A DNA stretch of 64,000 nt, from NCBI GenBank assembly GCA_905221605.1, contig CAJNDS010000669.1:269415-333414 (forward strand), given 5' to 3'. Of the stretch, positions 37,891-47,722 are shown piece after piece. The translations under genes and the position numbers were made by a program. The stretch is from Symbiodinium natans. Lineage: Eukaryota > Sar > Dinophyceae > Suessiales > Symbiodiniaceae. Each line of letters starts with the position of its first letter. The first letter of the stretch is position 1. A model generated the notes under the pieces. The model saw nothing but the letters and a program-made list of their open reading frames with translations, made no database searches and was not told where the DNA came from.

Positions 37891-38086
37891 TGAGCTGGTG
37901 TTGCACACATTTGAAGACAGCACATGGGCATCGCACAAAGTATATCTTATGCGAGCTTGTGCTGCACGCATCAAGACAGCACATGTGGGCAGCAAACAAA
38001 GTACATCCTAGGTGAGCTTGCGTTGTACGACTCCAAACAGCACATGTGCGAGAACAACCGTGCATCAACATCAAACAAAGTACTGG
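37891..38086 (+). repeat. three-copy minisatellite, about 61-bp unit
   Basis: Units start at 37,891, 37,952 and 38,013. Each carries TGAGCTnGnGnTGnAC near its start, then AGACAGCACATG or AAACAGCACATG, then an AAACAAAGTA-like end. The copies differ at many positions, so the array is old. A C run follows at 38,100-38,116. Confidence 0.8.
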
Positions 38087-38169
38087 ATCAAGAGGGGCAC
38101 CCCCCCCCCCCCCCCCGGTCGCGCAACGTGCAAGACATCGCTTTGTGACGGACCTCCGCGGCGACACCT

Positions 38170-38195
38170 TCAATCTCCGATGTATCGGAGATTGA
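38170..38195 (+). repeat. perfect 12-bp inverted repeat with 2-bp loop
   Basis: TCAATCTCCGAT and ATCGGAGATTGA are separated by GT. It is a strong hairpin in either strand, without a T run after it. Confidence 0.85.
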
Positions 38196-38452
38196 GGCCC
38201 TTGAGTGCTGTTTGTGCCAAATTGGAAAACAAGAACTCCCGCAAGCTCCGAAGGAGCTAGCTTTCCTGAATCCGAATGGTCATCCCAAAAACTAGTATTG
38301 AAAGCGTTCAGTCACAAAAGAGTCATCATCTTCACCCAAGAATCACACTCATGGGACCCGAGCCTCAGCTGGGTCATTTCGGCCTCCTGAAGGGGGGGTA
38401 GGGGGATGATGATCGCGAACTGGAACTAGGGCTTCATGTCATATGGTTTGAG

Positions 38453-38617
38453 GTTTAGGGAGTTTAGGGAGGTTAGGGAGTTTAGGGAGTTTAGGGAGTT
38501 TAGGGAGTTTAGGGAGTTTAGGGAGTTTAGGGAGTTTAGGGAGTTTAGGGAGTTTAGGGAGTTTAGGGAGTTTAGGGAGTTTAGGGAGTTTAGGGAGTTT
38601 AGGGAGTTTAGGTTTAG
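38453..38617 (+). repeat. (TTTAGGGAG)n nonamer array
   Basis: About 17 copies of a 9-bp unit that is the telomere heptamer plus AG, very homogeneous except one GGTTAGGGAG variant near the left end. Because nine is a multiple of three it leaves REF and LPK repeat frames open on both strands; these are not genes. Confidence 0.95.
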
Positions 38618-39193
38618 GGTTCACAGCTCAGAACTGGAACGGTTCCGAGTCCCTTGACAGTGTGGGTTCATTAGTGGGGTTGAGGGTTTGCAGGTACTCG
38701 GCCTGAAAGACGAGACTTTGAGGCAATGCTACAGGAAACTCAGCCACCGCCTGCGCCCAAGTAGCCAAAGTGAAAATTGAACGCATTGTTGAACCCCCCG
38801 GTCCTGGTTGACCAGAGCTGAAAGGTAGATGGTCTCGCGGGTTTTGTACTCCTTGCAGCTGACCAATTGATTGTCTGCCCTCCCCTCGCTCTCGGTGTCG
38901 GTCTCGCTCTCGATTCCGTCTCTCTTCAGACATCGGGATAATTATCTAGTGGGGATGCTCAGCCAGATGGACAACAACTTCAACACAAGAGATGATATAC
39001 TGACTTCAACACCAGCCAGAACAAGGTACAGAAGCCAACCTCAGCCAACTCTCCATGCGTATGCGTCCGAAACCCAGAGCTCCCAACACTACTAAAAGCC
39101 CCAATCCTCAACCGGAAGGCCTGAAAGCCGACACCCTCCCAAAACGCCCAAAAGCCCCCTGAACTACATCCGTTACCCTGAACCCTTTTGACA

Positions 39194-39246
39194 ACCCTAA
39201 ACCCTAAACCCTAAACCCTAAGCCCTAAACCCTAAACCCTAAAAAC
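39194..39246 (+). repeat. (CCCTAAA)n telomeric-type array
   Basis: About seven heptamers, one CCCTAAG. It is the left partner of an inverted pair around a coding block. Confidence 0.95.
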
Positions 39247-39269
39247 CCGTCCCAGAACGCCCCTCACAC

Positions 39270-39354
39270 CGAAATTGCAGCATCCGGCCTCCAGCTTCCT
39301 CTCGCCATCTGCAACCAGCGCCATGGCTGCAGAGGGCGGCTCCGAAGCCCCAGG
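39270..39354 (-). CDS. exon island, possible start exon (MALVADGERKLEAG)
   Basis: The frame reads EPPSAAMALVADGERKLEAG then CCNF with strong G/C third positions and a GT donor (TTCG|GTGTG). An ATG at 39,324 sits in a GCCATGG context two bases after a pyrimidine tract ending in CTGCAG, which fits spliced-leader addition and a translation start. Telomeric arrays flank it on both sides within about 30 bases. It may be the first exon of the coiled-coil gene downstream. Confidence 0.55.
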
Positions 39355-39374
39355 CTGTCCCACCGAAGGTGGCC

Positions 39375-39450
39375 GAGGGTTTAGGGTTTAGGGTTTAGGG
39401 TTTAGGGTTTAGGGTTTAGGGTTTAGGGTTTAGGGTTTAGGGTTTAGGGG
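39375..39450 (+). repeat. (TTTAGGG)n telomeric-type array
   Basis: About ten near-perfect heptamers followed by degenerate ones. Inverted partner of 39,194-39,246. Confidence 0.95.
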
Positions 39451-40255
39451 TTTAAGATTTGAGGGCTCAGGGCTTGAGGGCTGAGGGTTTAGGATGGGCT
39501 CGGTCTTTTTGAAAGGGGTTTGTGCAGGATAATCCCTGGCTTGGAGATCACTCCTTATAAAGCAGCCAGCCCGATGCGGTGCAGAGGCTTGTGAGATCCA
39601 GCGCAGCAAGCGATAGAAGAGCGGCTAAGGTTTGAGGTGTAGGACTCGGGGCTCAGGGCATACGACCTGTTGGGCACCATGCTGACTACTCCAAGGAAAA
39701 AGCTTTTGCAGAGCAATGTCGAAGTGGAGAACCGAAGGCGGCAGCCGGAGTGCGCCAGGACCAGCCAGCACAAAGACTCGCAAACGAAGCGAGGGACAAC
39801 GGAACGAAACGGAACGAATGATTAACGGTGACTTCAGAATAGTCGATCCAAGTGCCAGCTGCCGGCAGTCTCCAACAGACCCAGCATCAAGCCGAACGGT
39901 GCAAAGAAAGTCCAACCAACAAGCCAACAATCGACACTCTCGAGCCGGATGGTTTTCTTTCGCGGGAGGACCCAAAGAAGCTGCAACTGCTGGCGCTAGT
40001 TACGCGTACCACCTCACAGGGAGTGTTGGCGTTCCGCACTTGAAGCCTCTGTTTCTGCCCTCACGCTCTGGGCGCTGGTGGCCCTGTCAGCGTCTGTGCC
40101 GCAGCGTCTCGACTCGAATAGCGAAGTCGCGGAGGAAATCCTGGGAGGTCGAGCACCTAGCGACCTAACGTGCAAAATTTTGCTGAGACGCTAAGGGTTC
40201 AGGTCGAAGTTGAAAAAGGCCTCAAAATTTGAGATTGGGGCATGTCTGCCTCCCC

Positions 40256-40352
40256 CTCTTCTTCCTTTTCTTCTTCTTCTTCTTCTCCTCATCCTTCTTC
40301 TTCTTCTGTCTCTCTGTGTCTTTGTCTCTCTCTCTTTCTTTCTTTCTTTCTA
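40256..40352 (+). repeat. TTC/CT microsatellites
   Basis: TTC and CT repeats, followed by (TC)n at 40,697-40,725. They lie between exon candidates of the minus strand. Confidence 0.9.
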
Positions 40353-40699
40353 GGGGCTTGGGGCCGAAGCCCCCTGGATGCAGCTTGTGTTCCCCCCCTA
40401 CCCCCCTGTTTCAAACCTGCCTCACTAAGTAGTCCCCCACACGCCCCGGCTGCTTCCTGGCCCCGCCCTGCTGTCGACTCTCCCTTCCAGCCGTTGTGAG
40501 ACCATAGGCGCCTATCGGTCTTGGGTTGACCCTGCCCCTTTCCTTTTCCCGTCAATCGTAGGCCTGAACCTACCCCTGAAACTTCCCCCCCCACCATCAA
40601 CCATGAGCAACCTTCCGAAAGCCTTCCCCTCCCCTCGATCCCTGAACTCGTTCTCCCTCGACCGCGGCTCTGTGAAACCTGTGGGTAGCGGGCACTTCA

Positions 40700-40730
<31 letters not shown>

Positions 40731-40765
40731 AATGCACAGTTCCTGCGATCCACGGTCCACCGCCC

Positions 40766-40856
40766 CTAAGCACTCGTGAGCCTTTGCCGCCCACACGCCG
40801 AAGGATTTTTCGGACCAAGGCTCGGGAACTTCTTGCCTGTTGAGCTCCAGGAAATC
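40766..40856 (-). CDS. strong exon, unknown protein
   Basis: After a CCCAAG acceptor the frame reads DFLELNRQEVPEPWSEKSFG and then VWAAKAHECLG, with about 70% G/C third positions. It lies downstream of the helicase exons on the same strand and could be a C-terminal extension of that gene or a separate one. No family recognised. Confidence 0.55.
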
Positions 40857-41153
40857 CTTGGGTTGCCAGCTCAATTAGGTTTCAGGGTTCAGGGTTTAGG
40901 GAAACCTCATGCGCCCACCTGCAGTAGCTCTGAAGTGGGCACTTGGGAGGAGCCGGCGACCGAACCCAAGAAACCCTGCCACGCACATGCTCCTGCCGTG
41001 AGCGCGCAGCGTGAAGCCTCAGCACGGCGCCTAGGCTGCAACCCCCAAACCCCAAGCCCCTGGAACCCCCCGAAAGCCCTTCTCAACTTCTCACGTCCGC
41101 CTTTCAAAACCCTTGGCAAAAGCTCTGAAGATCAAAGAACCCCTCGACCAAGG

Positions 41154-41216
41154 CTCCACGAGCTGGGTGGCCACCTTCTTGTCCTTGGGGCCCATGTAGG
41201 CCATGGCCAGACCAAC
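41154..41216 (-). CDS. strong exon, unknown protein
   Basis: A CCCGCAG acceptor is followed by VGLAMAYMGPKDKKVATQLV E with 20 of 23 codons ending in G or C, the strongest coding bias in this part. It probably ends at GTGGAG near 41,154. Position and strand fit the 3' part of the helicase gene, but this sequence is not a helicase motif. Confidence 0.6.
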
Positions 41217-41738
41217 CTGCGGGAAGTGAGGATGAAGGGGTCGCTCTTCTAGGCTTTAAGGGTGGTTCAACGAGCCTGGAGCCCCGACTGTCGACACCCT
41301 AAAACACAGCTGCCCAGCTTTGATTGGTGGGTGGCCAATGGTGCTTTATGGTGCTTTTATGCTTCTGTCGGCACTTCGTGATGCTGAGTTGGGGAACTGG
41401 GGAGCTGGGAGCTTCCAGCATTGACAGAACTGAGGGGTCTCGAGCGTTTGCAGGGGATGGGGCCTTATGTGCGACAATGGCCCGGAAACTGCTGCAAACC
41501 CAATGCCGCCAGACAGACGAATCTTAGACTTTCCACAACACACATCGCACTTTTTCGACAAGTGGCCTGGCCAATGCGCCCGGTTCTTCCCACTCCTTGG
41601 ATGAGCGGCCGCCCCCCCCCCCCCCCCCCCCCACACACAATCTGTTGTAAGTGCTCCCTGCGTGATGGCATAATTTTACTGGCAGGGGTTGGACCAGTCA
41701 TGCCAGCCACGCTGAAGAGGTTTAGGGTTCCACATCAC

Positions 41739-41802
41739 CTGCCCAGGAGATTGCAAGGCCCCTCGTGTCGGACGCGCGGCGATGAGTGTAGACATCGATG
41801 TC
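41739..41802 (-). CDS. helicase exon: shortened motif VI
   Basis: Reads DIDVYTHRRASDTRGLAISW, then AG before a GT donor. Family members have HRxGRxGR here; the five residues expected between HR and R (typically SGRTG) are absent in frame, with both flanks conserved. Confidence 0.85.
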
Positions 41803-44800
41803 CTCACTCCGTGGCAACAGCACAAGCATCAGACGCCTTTGAGTGGCAATGTGACATCCAAAGTGCTCCAGTGAACCAAGTAATGTGTAGAATTTCGAGA
41901 GCTGTTGCATGGCAAGCCCCTTTGCCGTCACTTCGCCGTGTCCTCAGGAAGGTTGAACTGAACCACCAGGGAAACGTCGGGAAAGTCAAGGCCGCGCGAC
42001 CTCTTCGGACACTTCTTCATGACAAGTGTGGCGCATACAGCGAGCTCCTTGCGGGGGTGCAATTCATTTTGTGGGGACTGCTTGATATGCTGTGCAGGAC
42101 ATCGAAGAATACCACCGTTTGTAGACATTGTAGACTCTGAACGGGGGTCCCCGCGAATGTGAAAAATGAGGCTTGGGCGCGACGTTGGTGGCGACCAAGA
42201 TGTCGAACTCACCTGCGACCATGTACTGACAGTGACATCGCAACTGTGAAATGACTGCTGAGACACACGCCACACACCCACAAACCCACACACCCACACA
42301 CCCACACCCACGCACCCACCCACGCACGAGCATCCACTTCGCCCGCCTCGTCGGAATCCGTCAAAGACCTTCTCCCGGACTTCCTCGAATGTGCATAGCT
42401 CACACACCTCGCGGAAATCTACTCTTTTTCCTGGAGTCTGCAGGTTTTTTGAGCTGCCGTGCCACGGCACTACCGAGAACAAGAGCCTTCACATTGCAGA
42501 GCTGCACGGCAGATGAGGCGAGCTTGGTACGCTTCTCGCGGCCTAAGAGGCTTAAGGATCAGGGATTCTCACGGCACACGTGCAAAGATGTTGTATGGGC
42601 ACCGCGGTTTTCCCAGCGTGTGAGTTGAGCAGGAGCTTTCAGAAACCCTTTCCGAAGGCAAAGACCAATTCTCCAGATGAATTGAAAGAGTACAAACTGA
42701 GCAACGAAGAACAGTTCAAGACGAAGCAGGTGTCCTGATCCAACTTGCCATGCAAGTGCCGGCAGGTCATGCCTGGAGATGACTTTACTGGTGCTTTACC
42801 AGTTGGGGAGTGAAGATGAGTGAAGATAGGGACGACTCCTACGCTTGTAGCTGAGCTCCTGAATAGGGCTCCATATAAAAGGACCCCCCTTGGGCCCGCA
42901 AAAAAAACTCACCCTGCTGTAGAAACCCAAATCTGCATTCAGCTGCTGCCACCTTCGCGCTGCAGCTGGTGCGCGAGATTGTCTGCAGTGATGCGCATGT
43001 TGGAGAAGATGACCACTCTGCCTTGACAGGCTGACTTACACTGGGCACTACGTCCTCTTGGGTGCAAAGTAGCCCTAAACCCCGTACGCAGTATGTGGGC
43101 CTCTAGGCATCGTTTTCCGTAGATCGTAGGGTGCCAAAATTCAGGGCCCTATGCACACTGCATATTTGATCTTCTTTGCTATCCCGAGAAGCTTGTCATT
43201 TGGGCTTGACACAACTGATCTACTTCGCACAACGCTTCTATTATAAACGTGTACTTGCGACAGCAACCTTATGCTTTTCGCTCTTCGTCAAGCTAAAGAG
43301 ATGTTTGTAGACGGGTCTTGATGACGGATGGACACCTGCACAATGTGTTACGCATGCGCGCGCAGCAACATTTACTTCATTTCTGCAACGTATGGGCCAA
43401 ATTTATGCGGCTGAAGACTGTACATGGTGTTGACGTCATCTTAGTTGTTTCGTATATTGCAACATGCCATATGTGGTGTTCCGCGACCACTCATCAGATA
43501 GGTACTAATGAAAGCAATGATACGTAAACTACGTTACCCAGTTGTCATTTTGAACGAGAAATATTAGAAAAGTAAGATACTTTTGCATTTCGACTATTTT
43601 GTCACGATGTTGCCGTTTTTGCGTCGAGGCATGTCCTGAACAAAGAAGCCGAAAGTCGAAATGCAAGACTCTGAGCATCTCAAGAGGCCCAGATGCCCTT
43701 GTTCCGATCCCAGTGCGCACGCAGATCCCGGATGAGCTCCTCAGAGGATGAAGGGAAAAGCCGAGAAATGTCTTCTTGGAAAGCCCCCACGCATGGAACG
43801 TCACTTTGTTCGGCCTTGCATGCAAGAACCCAAATCATGCTTATGATGAGACTGTCATGTCCCGAGTTTAAACGGACATTCACCTGCAACTTTGGCACCA
43901 ACAAACAGCCACTAAACCCAACGCTGCAGTGGCTCGCCAATTCGCTGCTTGTCGTCGGGAGACCAGCGAATCACCTGGCGTCGCATGCCACAGTGCACGA
44001 AGCAGGTCTCAACAACTCACGATCCTAAGAAGCCCGAAGCCCTGAACCCATGGGTGGGCACAGGTTTGGCCAGGGAGGATTTGTAGCTCCTGTCAACCGC
44101 TCCGGTCGCCCCGAAGAAGCAAAACCAAAAGCCGCCATCTCCAACACTCAGGCCTGCTTGATGCTCTCGCACGAGCCACCCTTGTCCTTCAAACTCAGGT
44201 ATTTTCTGTGCTGGTCTCTTGACAAGTTGTGATGGAAACTCTTGCGTTCCTCCGCTCCTACATGTTGGGTCTAGGGGGACATCCTTCAGGACTTCAGGTT
44301 TGCAGGGTGATCTTGAGGCTACGGGCTATTCCGCAATTCATCCGTACCCTTGTGCAGAAATATACGCAGACATCGGTACTTTTCTTGATGCCCATCCTCC
44401 GCATAGTGCCCGATGGTGAGGTGTCCCGTTCGCCTCGGGCAAGATCTGCCAACGCGTGCTCCAATCGTGAACACCACAGCTTCCAAACCAACAACCAGCC
44501 ACCTTCACAGCACAGGTACCCACTGCACAGATGGAAAGCCTCCTTCAACGCCGAAGAAAAGAACAGCCAGGTTGGACTTCTTTGCCAAACCAAACAACGA
44601 AGGATGGGCGACAGAAGATCAAGCGAGCGGATGTCCGATGAGATGAAGGTTTCATCTGGATGCTAAACACCACAACATGTCAGACGAACGACGTGCTCAA
44701 TCCTGACAGTGCCCAGAAAGGCAGCTAAGCTGCGACGCCCGTAGGATCTGCGGGCACATGTCTCGGATCTTCCTTGGGAGAGTGGAGAGATTCTACTCCT

Positions 44801-47679
44801 GAGCTCTTCCAACATGCGTGCAGAGCTGCGAGACATTGCGAGATGTAGATGCCGGTTTGCTGCAATACCCCCACAGACAGTGCGATCAAAGAAAAGGTGG
44901 GCGTCTGAGCCATGGAGAAGCTTCTGGCCGCAACCTTGCGGAACAGTCTAGCCCAACCCAAAACCACACCAACCACCCAAACCCGGATTTCCCTAAACGC
45001 CCCAAAAGACCTTTACACCCCTCAATCGACGACAAATTCCATCGAGCAGCTGTGGGATGGTCGCGCTAAACAGCAGCGTTTGCCTGCCAGAGCTCGGCGG
45101 GGGCATGTCCTCGATTCTGCGAAGCTCGGCTAAACAAGGAGGGGGCTGAAATGGGTTTGGGGGGTTCTGGGGAAAGTTTAGGGGGTTTGGGGTTTAGGAT
45201 GTCGTGGGTGTCTTTGGGGACTACAGGGGGACAGCTATTGTGGAGTTTCGAGAGGCCCAGGTCGTTACCTCCTGGTTTCAGGGAACAAACTTATTCCGTT
45301 GCTGGCAGGCGGCCCGCCCCACAAGAATGTCGGCGCACATGATTTCCTGGCGACGTCTTCTACATTGCAACAGCTGCTGCATGACAACAGCTTGCCTGCA
45401 AAGACCGGATGAACAGGGCTGGAATGTGACGGCCTTGTCTTATTATACTGGTTCTTAGCAGGGATTTCAGGAAGTTTGCATAATATCGGGGCGGAGGACC
45501 CTGCGACAACACGTTCCATTCAGCCACGTAGCCAGGCGCTGCTCCAGCATCTGATCTGCCTCGTCCAAGATCACTGTCTGGACGTAGGCCAAGGACAGCC
45601 TCAAACCCTAAAACCTAAACCCTAAACGCGCACCCGAAACAGCATCCAGGGACATTGAGGACAGTGAGGCGCAGAGCGGGAAACTCTTCGAGACGTGCCG
45701 CGGGCGACCCGAGTTGGGATCCGAAACCCTGAGCCCTGCGCAAACCCTCAAGCCGAAATCTTCGGCAAGGCTCTTGGTCTCGTCCAGGAGTTGGATTAAT
45801 CGGCCGGGCGTCCTTTACAATCAGCGGCAAAATTGAAGATGTGAATTGGGCATGTTGTGGCTCGCAGAGGCCTTTTGGGGTTCAGGTTCAGGGTTCCGGC
45901 TTGCCTTGCTAGATGGCCCCTTCAAACACAGCTCATTTTCCTAGACACGATCCTCGTAAACCTACTATGGTCAATCACGCCGCTAATTCAAAGCCCCCCA
46001 TGAAAACATAAGTCATATGCGGGTCGACCTACTGGTATGGGCTCCCTATTTTCGTATTTTCAGGGTTCTCGTGTTGGGCGAGAGGAGAAAATGCCCTGTT
46101 CCGCCGGGCGTCGCGCAAATGATGTCGATCGGAGCCGCCTCGACTCGCCGCGCGGTTTCCTCGCAAAATGAGAGCGGGTTCAAGGGAAAGGCCTCGCAAG
46201 GCTTACTAACTTGCTATGAGCTGGCTCAGGGCCCCCCCCCCCCCCCCCCCCCCCGCCACATCCGAAAAACAAACATGGCAAGGCCCAACGCCAGACACAA
46301 GCCTAAACCTTCTGGAAGCCACCCCGCTCAACCCTTCAATGACCAGCCATCTTACCCTCAATCCAAACGTCGTCCTATGCTCTGAAGTAGAACCCCCGCA
46401 CTGGCACCTTGATCGTCTCACCTCCATAGATGCTCATCCTTGGATGCACTCGCCTTTGGCTTGGACCCTCATATTCCGCCTCCCTGCCGAGTGCTTCCAA
46501 GTCTCTGAGACAGCTTCGTCCTTAAGGCGCGGGGGCGCGGGGGCCCTTCGGTTAGGAAATCTGTGTTGGTATTTGGGCAAAGCAGAAAGAGAGAAAGACA
46601 GAGAGAGGACAGGAGAGAGAGAGAGAGAGCGAGACAACGAGAGAGAGAGAGAGCGAGGGAGAGAGAGAGAGCCAGAGAGCCAGAGAGAGAGAGAGAGACA
46701 GAGAGGAGAGAGAGAGCGAGAGCGAGGCAACGCGAGAGAGAGAGAGAGAGTGAGATAGAAAGACAGAGAGAGCGAGAGAGCCAGACGGAGACGGGAAAGA
46801 GACAGAGAAAGAGGAGGAGAAGGAGAAAGAGAGAGGGAGGGAGGGCATAATTTGATTTCTGTAGGAAATATTCTAAACAGAAAAACCCATTGCAGCTGCA
46901 TCAACTTTGAATGGTGTTCTACCACCATACACGTAGAAGACCTGCATTGAACGGCAATATGAGAGCTCAATATGTAATGAAAGATCTGTATCAACAAGGG
47001 TATGAATGGAGGGGAGGGAGGGGAGAGCCGGCTGGCAAGTAAACAGGTGCAGATTCGATCGAGGTTCCTGTTGAGAACTACTAGAATTGTCAACTGAACA
47101 TATATCTCTAGCTGCAAAAAAAGTTGTCTATACGCCCAGGGCACCCTTTCGTCAGGACCTCCATCTCGGTGCAAGTTTGGATTGCCAGTTCGCGCGTGGG
47201 CGACAGCACCTGGCACCATTTAGAAGAGCCGAAGGCTTTCAAACTCAGACTATCAAAGGCTATAAGCACAAGAGGTAGTACATCACCAGTGTCGCACAAG
47301 CGCGGCCGGCATGCCATCACCACCGGGCACGCCTCGAAGTGAGGCTTTTGGGGGAGGGAGGGGGGGCGGGGGGGGGGGGGGCCTTGGGCGCATAGTGTTT
47401 CCCCTCTAAGCTGTCCCTCCACTCAGTTGTGCATGATAGGACCCCGACATCATGAGCAAATCCAAAGAGCAGTGCTACGAATGATCGGATCAGTAGCTGT
47501 AATCAGATGGCTGATATGACATACTTCTGAAGCAACCATAGTGGGTGTATTAACCGTGGTACTCGTGCCAAAAGGTATGTAGATAGAAGAATGAGCTACA
47601 ATGGCGGCAACAGTCATACTGATACACCCAGGGTACTAAGAACAACGAACGACCATGTCCTTCATCTATCATCATCATT

Positions 47680-47722
<43 letters not shown>

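Noticed and set aside
37891-38086. CRISPR-like array
   Set aside because: Units are diverged, adjacent without unique spacers, and the context is eukaryotic.
38436-38657. REF and LPK tandem-repeat proteins
   Set aside because: A nine-base satellite keeps frames open on both strands; no start, splice or codon-bias support.
40020-40192. Membrane-anchored C-terminal exon (ALTLWALVALSASVP, plus) versus DFLRDFAIRVETLRHRR (minus)
   Set aside because: Sense and antisense frames are both open and similarly biased; strand cannot be chosen.
46434-47219. 261-aa Ser/Leu-rich minus frame and 180-aa Arg/Glu-rich plus frame
   Set aside because: Both are translations of a (GA)n microsatellite within a helicase intron.
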